DNA of 64,000 nt from Antedon mediterranea (lineage: Eukaryota; Echinodermata; Crinoidea; Comatulida; Antedonidae). Numbering within the stretch: position 1 is the first letter of the stretch; each line of letters begins with the position of its first letter. Both the position numbers and the translations under genes were made by a program. Location of the stretch: NCBI RefSeq assembly GCF_964355755.1, contig NC_092671.1, positions 11,669,001 through 11,733,000 on the forward strand, read 5' to 3'. This document shows, one piece after another, positions 1 to 39,700 of the stretch. The notes under the pieces are model-generated. The model was not told the DNA's origin, ran no database searches, and worked only from the letters and a program-made list of their open reading frames with translations.

Positions 1-115
1 CTCCAATTTGAAAGAGAGTAGCACTACATGTCAGTAAATGGAGCAAACATTCAATCTACATTTGATAGTCATCATTACTTTTCCATTTCATTGTGCCATT
101 AAATGATATAATGTC

Positions 116-259
116 TAAAGCTCTGTTTACACTATCAAATCAGTTTTACAAAAAAAAGTTTGATATGCCCAAACATGGTAGTGATATGCCCAAATATGGT
201 AGTGATATACATCACATTTTTTTTGTCACATAAAGTTTGATAGTGTAGACAGAGCTTTA
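116..259. mobile_element. MITE family A, copy 1
   Basis: The ends are inverted copies of TAAAGCTCTGT(C/T)TACACTA; the interior has the repeated phrase CCCAAAxATGGTAGTGATATG. TA flanks suggest a Tc1/mariner-type non-autonomous element. It lies in the intron after the S6 exon. Confidence 0.9.
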
Positions 260-314
260 GTTATCAAAATTCCCCGCCCAATATTGTGTTCAGGTATGAG
301 AGGTATGTCTAACT

Positions 315-437
315 TAAGCTCGGTCTAAACAAACTAGTTTGACAAAAACAGTGTGATGTGCCCAAATATGGTAGTGATATGACATCATCATGTCCATACA
401 TGGACACACATTAAGTTTGATAGTGTAGACAGAGCTA
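315..437. mobile_element. MITE family A, copy 2 (diverged left end)
   Basis: The right end GATAGTGTAGACAGAGCTA is intact; the left end TAAGCTCGGTCTAAAC is diverged. It has the same ATGACATCATCATGTCCATA interior as copy 4. It ends only about 40 bases from the S6 exon donor. Confidence 0.85.
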
Positions 438-478
438 TGTTGATGTGTGTGGAATTGATGAAATATTAACAAACGTAC

Positions 479-29120
<28,642 letters not shown>

Positions 29121-29140
29121 GTTTCTGATATTAAATAATC

Positions 29141-30429
29141 CTGTGAACAAAAATCAAAATGGAATCTGATGAAGGTATATGTATACTCTCACCAAACAGT
29201 CTGTTCCTTCAATTCAATATTTAAATGTATGTATTATTTTTGATATCATATACTATTCAGGACAAATTAATTATTCATAATTCAATTCATATTTATTGTC
29301 TTGAGTATCAGAGTATGTTATTAATTTTGCTTCAGTACATTTACGTCATCACCAGCAAATTAAAATATATTGATATAAAGAAAGGCATATTTAAATGTCA
29401 AGGATTCAGTAAGCTTATATTCTCAAATTGTACATAAATTAATTAAAATTTAAATGTTCGTTTATGTACTGCATGTGTAGCGCCTGAATTGAATAAAATT
29501 GTGTTATTTGGCATGTTTATAATAGAACAGTCAGTCTTTCAAATTTTTCTCTGTTCCGACATATATTATTTGTATATATGCAGTATATAAAACTAATTTA
29601 TTACACATTATTAAAATGGCCATTGACTAGGTTATGCCTAATTGTATTACTTGTTATATTATATGAAAAGGAATTTCTATAAATAAAAAACAACCTCAAT
29701 AAACCTCTATCTATATTAAAATATTGATTTTTTTTATATATTGGATTAAAGACTTTTGTATTAATCTATCATTCAGTAACATCATAAAAACTCAATGAAA
29801 TGTTAATCATATTGATTTAGTATAATACAGTACAAAACATTATTGATATATTATTAAAGTTTCACTAAAAGGGCCAACTATAGAGGGCAGTATTATTGTT
29901 TACCTAGATGTCAGAACTTGTATTTTCTCCATAATAGCAGTATACTGTTCTCACACATTTCCTTGGACAATGAGCTAATTTATCTATCAAAATAGGATAC
30001 CACTGGCTTGGAGGGGAATACTAAGAATATTTTTCCTTTTTGATATGTTCTCACCTATGTCGGTTAATCCGGGTAAGCTAGGCACAAAATAGACTTATCT
30101 ATCTTTTTATATTGAAGTATAATATATTCTATTTACATTTATAGAGGATTCCGTAATATAAGTTCTTTTGTAATAAAAAACTGCATCCTCTTGGTAATAA
30201 AAAAAAATGACAACTTTTATTATATTTAACCCTTAATTAGAAGGACTTTCCATTTGTCAAGTTGCATTCTACCTAAAAATGTATGTGATAACAACATCAG
30301 TTGTTTATTAATATTACATTATCCCTTCTGCATTCTCCAAATTCTAGTAATATAATATTATAATATAATAATATATACTAGGAGCGATCAGGACATAGTG
30401 TATAATAAACTATAAATGTTCCTTAATTA
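29141..30429. other. Gene-free AT-rich stretch
   Basis: Upstream of the last TRPM candidate exon. No gene, tRNA or clear repeat could be supported on either strand. Confidence 0.6.
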
Positions 30430-30575
30430 TAAATCCAAAGGCAAATTACTGAAAATGCTGTATGTATCAGTGGTTGGATCTCAAAAATAAAATAAACAAA
30501 AACTTAAAGCTAAATCAAAATGATAAAGTCAAACAGCCAGAAACATTTACAGAGCTTTCGTCATGTGCAAAGAAA
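30430..30575 (-). repeat. 182-bp repeat, core-deleted copy 3
   Basis: Read on the minus strand it carries CGAAAGCTCTGTAAATGTTT, CTGGCTGTTTGACTTTATCA and CAGTAATTTGCCTTTGGATT, but the CTGATGA and stem II part is missing (CATGACGAAAG). Confidence 0.75.
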
Positions 30576-30880
30576 TATAAACATATGTCCTCATTTTTAT
30601 TGACATATTTTATTTTTTAAACTGGAATTTTGTTATGTGCTTAAATTACGGTGCGTTACGTTCACACACAAAAATAAATAATGCCAAATAATCTAGGTTA
30701 AAACCAGTTTAAATCATATATATATATAGATATTAAAATATCCTATGTTTAAATTAACGTTATGTCTAAAGATACGGTACCGTATCCATACTTTTTAAAA
30801 CTAAAAGTACGGTAATTATAGAGGGCGCTATGTAATGTGGATGTTAATCAAATAGGTTATTGCATTGGTTTTCTGCAAGC

Positions 30881-30955
30881 TAGCTGTGTAGCCTAGTGGG
30901 CATGTGATGAGGCTTTGGCTTAAGGGGTTGGGGGTTCGATGCTCTTCTTGACGTC
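30881..30955 (+). tRNA. tRNA-like sequence inside a transposon (not a functional tRNA)
   Basis: An A-box-like TGTAGCCTAGTGGGCATG and a B-box-like GGGGGTTCGATGC are about 35 bases apart, followed by a run of eight or more T, the Pol III stop. A cloverleaf is not convincing because the acceptor and T stems do not close. Confidence 0.35.
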
Positions 30956-31014
30956 TTTTTTTTATTTTATTTTTTTAGTTTTTAATTTAAGAGAGATTAT
31001 TTAGAGGGTTAGGT

Positions 31015-31095
31015 TTTTAATATTTAGGAAGGAGTTTAATATTTAGGAAGGAGTTTTATATTTAGGAACGAGTTTTATATTTAGGTACGAGTTTT
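31015..31095. repeat. Short tandem array, about 20-bp unit
   Basis: Four imperfect copies of TTTAGGAAGGAGTTTTATAT, with changes at the GGAAGG positions. Confidence 0.8.
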
Positions 31096-31892
31096 AGGAA
31101 TACAATTTTACCGTACTTTTAGCAAACGGAAGCGCCCTCTATAATTACCGTATCTTTAGTTTTTAAAAGCATGGATACGGTACCGTATCTTTAGCAACGG
31201 CGTTAAATTAATTATAATTAATTTTGTCAGATTTATATTAATTTAATAAGAGTATTAATTAAGAGTATCCATTTCCCCATTATATTCATTTCCCCATTAT
31301 ATTGTAAGTATAATTATTGTATAAGCATTGTATATATTTTGTAAGCTCATGTACTTTAAAAATTACGTGTACTAGCCCTGGGCCTAGGCTAATTTCTCTG
31401 CCGAGAAAATGGACGGTATGACCACGAGCGCCGCCGTGATTATATATCTGACAGGTAGGCCTAGCTAGATATACTACAGTTACCTCGTAACGTAACGTAA
31501 CGTGACTTCTAAGAACAGCCTTAATTAATTAAGTAAGAATAAGATAATAATTTTAAGAATTCATACTCTAGGCTTTATACATACCACAGAAAAAAGCAAC
31601 GTAACATATATCCCAGAATTAATTTACATTAAACAGGTATAAAAAGAAGATTCAACGAAGACTCATAAACGATCCCTGCTATAGGCTATGCCTTAATTTA
31701 TTTATCGATTCTTCCAATTAATTTCACAGTTTGATGATGACCACAGAATCGTACCAAGTGCGGAGGTGTTTCCATGACAATTAAGCAACTACTACCGCCC
31801 TCTATAGCAAGATCAGAATAAATATTAAAGTGTAGCTCCGGGGTTTAAACCTAATATTTATTGGCAACAGATAATAACTTCACTTATTTTTA

Positions 31893-32195
31893 CTCGGGGT
31901 ACCCGAGTCTAGGACTTACTCATTTTCTCCTCCTCTTCCTCCATCTGGACACTATTGAGTAAAAAGTGCGATTTTTAAAGTACTACTCCTCCCTTATTAG
32001 TTTTGACATGAATATACTACAGGGACATGTCCTCAAATCTATAGAGCCGGATTTTTAAATTTCAAACCGGATGCAGCCATATGATGTCTCGAAGATGGTA
32101 CCATATAGCCGTATTTGGTAGGTTATTGATGTGTATGTGACGTCACATCCCGTCTTATGACGTCATTACAGCTTCATTTGCTGTACCCCGAGTAT
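31893..32195. mobile_element. MITE family C, copy 1
   Basis: The ends CTCGGGGTAC and GTACCCCGAG are inverted and flanked by TA. The interior carries CATGTCCTCAAATCTATAGA, CGGATGCAGCCATAT and a GATGTGTATGTGACGTCACAT palindromic stretch. Confidence 0.85.
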
Positions 32196-32283
32196 CGCAC
32201 ATTCGTGCTTTTTTGTTAATTAATTTGTTTAATTAAGAAGCCACAATGTGTGACACACCACACAGCGTAAGGTAGTTATATGC

Positions 32284-32356
32284 GGCTTCTTGGCGTAGTG
32301 GTTATCACGTTTGCTTAACACGCAGAAGGTACCTGGTTCGAGCCCGGGCGAAACCT
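32284..32356 (+). tRNA. tRNA-Val(AAC)-like copy 1
   Basis: Anticodon arm TTTGC-TTAACAC-GCAGA with anticodon AAC, T arm CCTGG-TTCGAGC-CCGGG, A box TGGCGTAGTGG and a T8 run right after. The acceptor stem pairs at 5 of 7 (GGCTTCT with CGAAACC), so it may be a decaying gene. Confidence 0.55.
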
Positions 32357-32571
32357 TTTTTTTTAAATTTTATGGTGAAAAGTTCTGTATACGCAATATG
32401 ATAATTATACACAGTATATCTTATTTTTATTATTTTTTTTAATAACTATTTTGTGTAATCGATAATTATCACTTTTACACATGTTTCTTTTGCTTTGTGC
32501 TTATTACAATATTTATTCTGTAATGTAAATGGATTAAAAAACTTTGTGTAACCCACATTTTTAGTGCAAGA

Positions 32572-32649
32572 GGTTTCGTAGTGTAGTGGTTGTCAAGTCT
32601 GCTTAACAACACGCAGAAGGTCCCGGTTGTTCGAGCCCTGGCAAAACCT
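32572..32649 (+). pseudogene. tRNA-Val(AAC)-like copy 2, pseudogene
   Basis: The acceptor stem is better (GGTTTCG with CAAAACC, one mismatch), but three bases are inserted in the anticodon loop (TTAACAACAC) and three in the T arm (GGTTGTTCGAGC). Flanking sequence after it (AACTTTATGGTGAAA) matches that after copy 1, so a longer segment was duplicated. Confidence 0.65.
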
Positions 32650-32720
32650 ATTTTTCTTTAACTTTATGGTGAAATATACTGTATACGTAATATGATATAG
32701 AGTATATCTCGTTTTATTAC

Positions 32721-33043
32721 TCGGGGTACCTGAGTCTAGGACTCTCTCATCTTTTACTCTTCTTCTACCATCCAGACACTATTGAGCAAAAAGTGTGATT
32801 TATAAAGTACTACTCCTCCCTTATTCGTTGTAGTATTGAGCTCGGATTTAGCATGAATATACTACAGTGACATGTCCTCAAAGCTATAGAGCCAGATTTT
32901 TTAATTTCAAACCGGATGCAGCCATATCACGTCTCGAAGATGGTACCGTATAGCCGTATTTGGTAGCGCGGTTATTGATGTGTATGTGACGTTACATCCG
33001 GTCTTATGACGTCATTACAGCTTCTTTCGCTGTACCCCGAGTA
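32721..33043. mobile_element. MITE family C, copy 2
   Basis: Same ends and order as copy 1, with small indels (extra GTAGTATTGAGCTCGGATTT). The two copies lie 525 bases apart in the same orientation. Confidence 0.85.
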
Positions 33044-33181
33044 TTGCACATTCGTGCTTGTTTGACAGAAGTACCGTTGTGCTGCTGCTGCCTTTTCAAT
33101 GTATATGATAGGAAAATCATTAAATAATTTTTTTTTTAAAGTATAGAAATTTAAATAGCAATTAATTTTACACACAAACAT

Positions 33182-36111
33182 GTTTTATTACAAATTGTTA
33201 CCCACTTTAAACCCCAGAGCTACGTTTCTTATATTCATAGTATAGTAATAATTGTTTATCATGTGACCATCAACACATCAACATTAATCATTCCATCAAT
33301 AAACAAAAATGAAAAACTACATTATTAGGTATGACAGAAAATTTATTTACAAGCATTAACACTGCACACATACCAATACAAGACTGTTGCATGCTAAGAT
33401 ATAAATTGGAATATCATATACATTCTTACTGCCTTTATTATGGCATATTCGTTTTGACAAAATAGTTGCAATTATTATTTCTATACTATTTAATGGTCCA
33501 TTTTTACTATCATAGTTTATTTATAAGTTTTATTAGTATTAAGTTCCAAAAAAAAAAAAAAAAAAAAACATACAGAGTACAGTCAATAAACACTGTACAC
33601 TTTTGTTTATCTCCAATATTATTTTAAACTTGTTCGATTTTATAATACAAAATATACATAAACTGCCTTTCCATGGTTAAATAATAAAAATGGGTAATAA
33701 TAATATCAAAGATTATACTAAGGATTGCACTCACTTCAAAACCCTTTAAATAATATTAGTTGAAAGTTCACATGAACATTATAAAATCAATTGTCTTTCT
33801 CATAAAAGGATAATATATAGATATTGTTTCATTTAATGTAGCGCAAACTAACATTGGATGTTTTGATATTATTCATTCTAATTTTAGCTCTAAAGTATGG
33901 GTATGAGAAGCCACATATGTCAAAATGTAAGTGTATCCATTTGGTTGGATTACATTATGCAGTGCATAATTTGGATCCATCTTCACGATTTGGTGGTACA
34001 TCGCACATTCAGGTGTTTGTACAAATTTTGAGTTTGTGCAAAAACAATTTGTTTATCCATTATGATGATGTACATTGACGTAATTTAAAATGATAACCTT
34101 CTTCCTTTATGAATCAATGACTTAATATTTATATCTTTTAAAAGTAATATTTATTTAATTAATTATAATTATTTTATGTTTTATGTTTAAACCAAGGTGA
34201 TTTAAAGTTTGTGGTACACCTTATATATTAACTAGTTCTGAAAGAAGAGTTTCTAGACGTTTAGATCAATACAATTTGATCGCCAAACCTTTAAACAATA
34301 GAACACCAGATGAGGTTACTCTACATTTCGATCTATACACTTTGATCGTCCTCAGGAGTGAGGAAACATTAAATTCAACTGTTCAGAACTATAGTTAATA
34401 TAATGTGTGTAACGCAAACTTTGTATCAGTATTGATTTCGCCATGAAAACATTTAAACAATTTAACACAGGATGAGCGGTAGAAAAAATTACACAAGTTT
34501 ATAAAGAATTTATGAGAATTTGTCCAATCGAGAAATCAACGAATAAAGTGTACCACTCCCCAAGATTTAAACCCTAATAAAAAGAGATACAAATAAATCA
34601 TGCAGCACATTAGAAGCAGGATTTAGCATGTATCCCTGTCAATACGAATAAAATATAATAATAGAATTTAATATATATACAGTAATTTACTATTATATAC
34701 TTTCAATTGTACCTTTTTATACCCTTACTGTACATTAACTTTGTATTTCGTTCAAAATATTAAACTTGTTTTTACCTTGTATCATTACAATATTTACATA
34801 ACAGCAATTCGTAATAACAAAAAATGTATATCATTGTATAGTATACATTACAGTATCTACAGTATTTTTCCAAATGAAATTGTGAAATATTTGTGCAATA
34901 TATAGCAAGGTGTGTATTTCATTATTTTCATATAAATTATTAATTTCATGCCTTATAATTGTATGTTCCAATAAAATGGTGATGGTGATATATACGGTGA
35001 TTTGTAATAAATATATGGATTACTATAAGCAGATATTTTTTAATATAAGGTCAACTATATGTTCAAATAGGAAATTATTTTTTAAATTTTAAAATAAAAA
35101 TACACTTTATTTTGAAGGATCACACATTTTAGGTGAAGTAGTAGTATAAATAAATAAAATTTCATCTCGTGAAGATTTTTTTATTACGGAAAGGTGATTA
35201 GTCAAGAATGTTTTGCAAAACCAAGAGTTTAAAAACTATGAATTCTTAATTAGCCTACTCATTGATTTTGACAAGGATGGCACATTAAAGTTCACACCTC
35301 AATATATTGACCATGATAGTACAGTAGTATCTTGTCTTCATGAAAGCTATCTAAGAATCTGATTGTGAGGGGAAGTATGGGGTATTTTCCACCTACAGAT
35401 AATGAGCATCAGAAATCAGTTTTCTGAACTTTCACGGGTAAGCTAAAGCATTTCCGGCAAGTTGTAAATTAAGTCTTGTTTTACAAGAATCTGTGCTTTC
35501 TAAAAGATACACAAAACACAATCTTGGCTGTCTGCCATACCAGGCAGAACCAGGATGAAAAAAATGTTAAATTAATAGAGGTTGACTACTTTAATACCAC
35601 ACTGGCACATCATAAAACATACACATTATTTTATTCCCCAAAACAATATTGCTTTTGATATTCTACTAAACTTAATGGATGACAATGAAATAGTGGGAAA
35701 AGTTTCATATCAAATTAATGAATTTAACACTGAGCATGTTCATATTATATCTTATTTTATAATAAATTATATAATTATATTATCAAAATTATATAATTTA
35801 TTGCATAGCAGTGTCAACATGTCAACCTCAAAAAACACATCTGTTATGACTTGAAAATAAAAAATATTTCTTAAAAAATAATTTTAGCTATTTAAATAAT
35901 AACACAATACACCCTTAAATCCATAATGAAATTTATAATACTGTAAATTATATATAAATAAGATTTATACAACCAATAAATGAATTTTAAAAACTAAATA
36001 AAATAATTATATAAAATATATAAATGTATAAACATTCTGTAATTAATTTTCCTTACATCTGGTTTAACTGTTTAGACATATTTTTTACCAATTAATATCA
36101 ATGTGATACTG
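33182..36111. other. Gene-free AT-rich intergenic stretch
   Basis: Holds a run of about 19 A at 33549, long A/T tracts, and only short frames with no protein character. Nothing else can be supported. Confidence 0.55.
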
Positions 36112-36232
36112 TACCAATACCAATCAATATACAAACTTATCAATATCAATATTAATTTATCAATATTAATTTATCAATATCAATTTATCAATACCAATTT
36201 ATCAATATCAAATTTATCAAAATCAATTTATC
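36112..36232. repeat. Minisatellite, CAATATCAATTTAT-type unit
   Basis: Tandem array of 11-14 base units reading CAATATCAATTTAT with small variants. It lies downstream of CFAP410. Confidence 0.9.
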
Positions 36233-36445
36233 TCACATCTGGTTTTACTTATATAGGAATATCTCACCAGGATCAAGGAATCAAGTTTGGTTTAGGTGGA
36301 CTAAAATAAAAGAAACACAAATCAATCACAGAAAATGGAAATGTCACATGTGGATGCTGTCCAACTTTAAACCCGGATCTGGTATAAATTCAGCCTCATA
36401 CAATAAACTTGCTGTATGCTTCTTCTGGCTCTGCTGATGTCCATA

Positions 36446-36451
36446 TTTATT
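36446..36451 (-). terminator. CFAP410: Candidate polyadenylation signal of CFAP410
   Basis: AATAAA on the minus strand about 170 bases after the stop codon. AT-rich DNA gives many chance matches. Confidence 0.4.
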
Positions 36452-36618
36452 GAAAGTCTTATAAACAATAGAGTAGAGGAAATCCATTCATAACCACCGT
36501 AATCAAATATAAGCTAAGAATACTGTAATCAGTTTTTGTTCAAAATGTGTAATAGATTTACAGGTACTGTTTTGCTGATTTTTAGTTGTGTACAATATCG
36601 ATGTTGAATTGGTTCTGT

Positions 36619-36723
36619 CTACAATGAGTCCAGTTTGTCACGACAAGCATTTGCCACAACTTCCAGACTATCTTGATCAAGTTCCTTCACTAACGCCAGT
36701 ACTGCTTGCAACACATTAGAATT
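36619..36723 (-). CDS. CFAP410: CFAP410 last coding exon
   Basis: 105 nt including TAG at 36619-36621. It encodes NSNVLQAVLALVKELDQDSL then EVVANACRDKLDSL, the conserved C-terminal helix pair of CFAP410 that binds NEK1 in vertebrates. Confidence 0.92.
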   Translation of the reverse strand, partial: NSNVLQAVLALVKELDQDSLEVVANACRDKLDSL

Positions 36724-39700
36724 CTGAAATTACAATAAAGAAAATGTAAGATTACTATTTATTAGTATATGTCAGATTACCTGGTTTAATAGCAGACAAT
36801 ACCAAACAAGTTGAAGCAATGTGGTAATACCAAATACGATTTCCCCAGTTCACGCACATGACACAGTGACTACCATAATAAACACTATACCTATATTAGG
36901 TTATTATTATTAGATTATCTATCATACAATTAAAGATAAGTTCTACTTTGAAGCTCTTTTTAAAGCATAGTAGTAAAACACAAAGCATTATGGAAAGATG
37001 ATGAAAATGGTATGCTTTTAAAATGTAATTGTAATAAATCAGAGATTTAATATTCTAGCCTTTACACAGATCAAGCTTTCAAAGCAAACATTATGTATTA
37101 TGTAGGACATCTCCATTAAACTATAATAAATGTTTTATTCGATGAGTGACCTCTAACCAGCATGATAATAAAACAGCAAGTAATCATAAAACACATTACA
37201 CACTGGACAATTAGTTGCAACCTCTATGTCACTTTTCTGTCGCCACATTTGTCTGGCAAGGCTAACAAATTGTCACAAAATATGGTTTGATAGTATGTTA
37301 TGGTGTGCTCGACGTTATTGAACTAAACTGAATTAAGTAGAAATGTGCGGGTTTTTGGTGCAAAGCAATAACAAGTGTATGTAAATGTGGATATAAAGAG
37401 GCGCTGGGTATCCAGTCCAGCTCTTAACAGGATGCGATAAAATGTTTATTAAAATGGCTGTCTGAAGAAAACATAGAATATAATTATGATCAGAAAGTTT
37501 TCTAATATTTTAGATGCAATGGCTAATTCTACTACTGTACATTATTACTAAAATACTGTAAATTTATACTTTTTTAGGCCTAGATCGATCATGAAATACT
37601 GTTCATGAAAACCTAATTTGAGGTATGTGAATAATTTTGTTTAATAAATCTTCTACTGATAAGATATGACAAGGGTTGAATATTACATTTCACATGTAAT
37701 ATCTATTTGAGCCAATTGTCACTTAAATATTAAACTAAACATTCGCAGTTTGATTTGTAGCGAAGAACTATCCATTTACATTCATTTAGCGGATGCTTTA
37801 AAAAACACAAACTATCCTTAACCACCGCAGGGATAATAATGAAAAGACTTAGAAAATAACAATAGGGAGAAGAAAATTTGAGATTCCATTAAGACAATGA
37901 GCAACAAAGGATGTGTTATGTTTTAAAATGATACCATGTAAGAAGAAATTCTGTTGATGAACAATTAAGGGCTAAAAAAACAAATTATTCGTTGAAATAT
38001 GATAGTAATCTGTATGCATGCCGCCGTGTACAATCACTACTTTGCAAGAATTTGGGTTGTAAATGAGTCTCATGTTCATGTGATTTTGAGTCGTTCGCTG
38101 TCGTTTTTTTCATAGATGATGATGAAACTTGGCATTTGGTAGTGGATTGATTGAAAGTGACGCGAGCAATTTAGCCCAGTTTTTGTACGAGGGGAATAAA
38201 GGTAAACATTTTCTCTTCTGACATATAATGTACATTTTGTCTTTTTGACATAACATAAATAAAGTAGTTATTTATTATAAATATTTATTGTGTTTTCATA
38301 TTTTTCTGAAGGTTTAAGATTAGCGTCGCCAGATTACACTATCACTATTATGTTTGTTATTTTTCATAGAATTTAATATATTAATGAATCAATGTGTATA
38401 CTGGTGTGAAATAATGATATAAATTTGAAATAATGTCATTATCAATATTAATAAAATGATTTTTTATTAGATAAATCGCAAAATAGGATAAGGATAGGAT
38501 AAAAACCAAGTCTTGCACCAAACTTATTTCTATTGTCTAAAAAAGTATGTGATATTAAGGTGAAATAATGGCAAAAACAACTAAAATGCAGTTTTCAAAT
38601 AGTTAGCAGTACTCCATAATGCAAACTTTGTTTTGGATGTCACATATGGATCATCAGTTTATACACCTGAACTAATTGCCACTCTAAAACTTTATAAAAC
38701 AAAATCTACACTATTCTATTAATGAAGTTAAATTATTTTTGCAATTTAACTCGATGTCAAATCCTGTCAATCCAAGCGATGACGTGATGGGATAACAAAG
38801 CAATCACAATTTCTGACATAATCTACTCAGTACCTAACCTCTTTCTCACTTTATGTATACATTCATCAATAGTTATTACATTATAAATTCTAATTACAAA
38901 ATCTAACATCATTCAGTATTATAAAAATTCAATGCTCGTTTAATGTTTTAAATGTGTTGTATTTTTATAATGTCAATGCAAATTTCATGTTCTATGACAC
39001 GTTTTATTGACAAGTTATAATTATCTTGAAATAATTTCATTTGGTGATGTATTGACCGGACTGTAACCTAGATCAACAGTCTACTTGACAAAGCAAACTA
39101 AATGTTGAACGTCTGTGTAAATATAATTTTTAATACTTTTCCATCTATTGGATCAACAAAGTATAATTAGTTTACACCACACATACAACCAAAAGTTACT
39201 GTAGTGTAACAGACATTTTAGTTACTTTTAAAAAAAGATTCTTAGAATTTGAATAAAAACAATTTGATTTAAATGTATTAAAAACATCTTTATGCCCAAC
39301 TTTTTTTTATTGACGCAGGCATCGTGACAATAGTAATATAATTATTGTATATAGTGGATAAAAATTAAATATTACTGAACAATATTGTCTTACAAATTAT
39401 TTTAGATCTTTTATCAATAGACAATATTTTTGTATCATTATCCAATCTTCACCCATCTTTCATGATTGATTGGACATGCACTGGTCTATAAAAATCACAT
39501 CTCAAATAAAGTGAGAATCAATGGCCGTATATCAGATGTCCCCATTGGCTATTACTTATTATCGTATGTTTTATTGACTCATACATTTCCTATAAGTTCA
39601 ATCTTAAGACCAACGACGTTGCAATTAGATGTACATTACGCAACCACGTTTCTGGTGATTTCATTGAATTTTACTCATCAGTGTTTACGTGAAAAGATAC

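Larger units (their letters stand above)
30758..31202. mobile_element. TTAA-flanked long-TIR element with tRNA-like core
   Basis: TTAA at 30754-30757 and 31203-31206. Inverted arms of about 70 bp share CTAAAGATACGGTACCGTAT and GGTAATTATAGAGGGCGC. The middle holds a tRNA-like stretch (30881-30955) and a tandem array (about 31015-31095). The TTAA flanks suggest a piggyBac-type mechanism. Confidence 0.8.

Noticed and set aside
1-478. The exon encoding the TRP helix after S6
   Set aside because: Both frames that would follow the S6 exon were read on the minus strand and no TRP-box-like sequence with a proper acceptor was seen; the region is mostly two MITEs.
33854-36309. Several plus-strand frames of 60-90 codons
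   Set aside because: All lie in extremely AT-rich DNA or in the CAATATCAATTTAT minisatellite, with no protein-like composition or splice structure.
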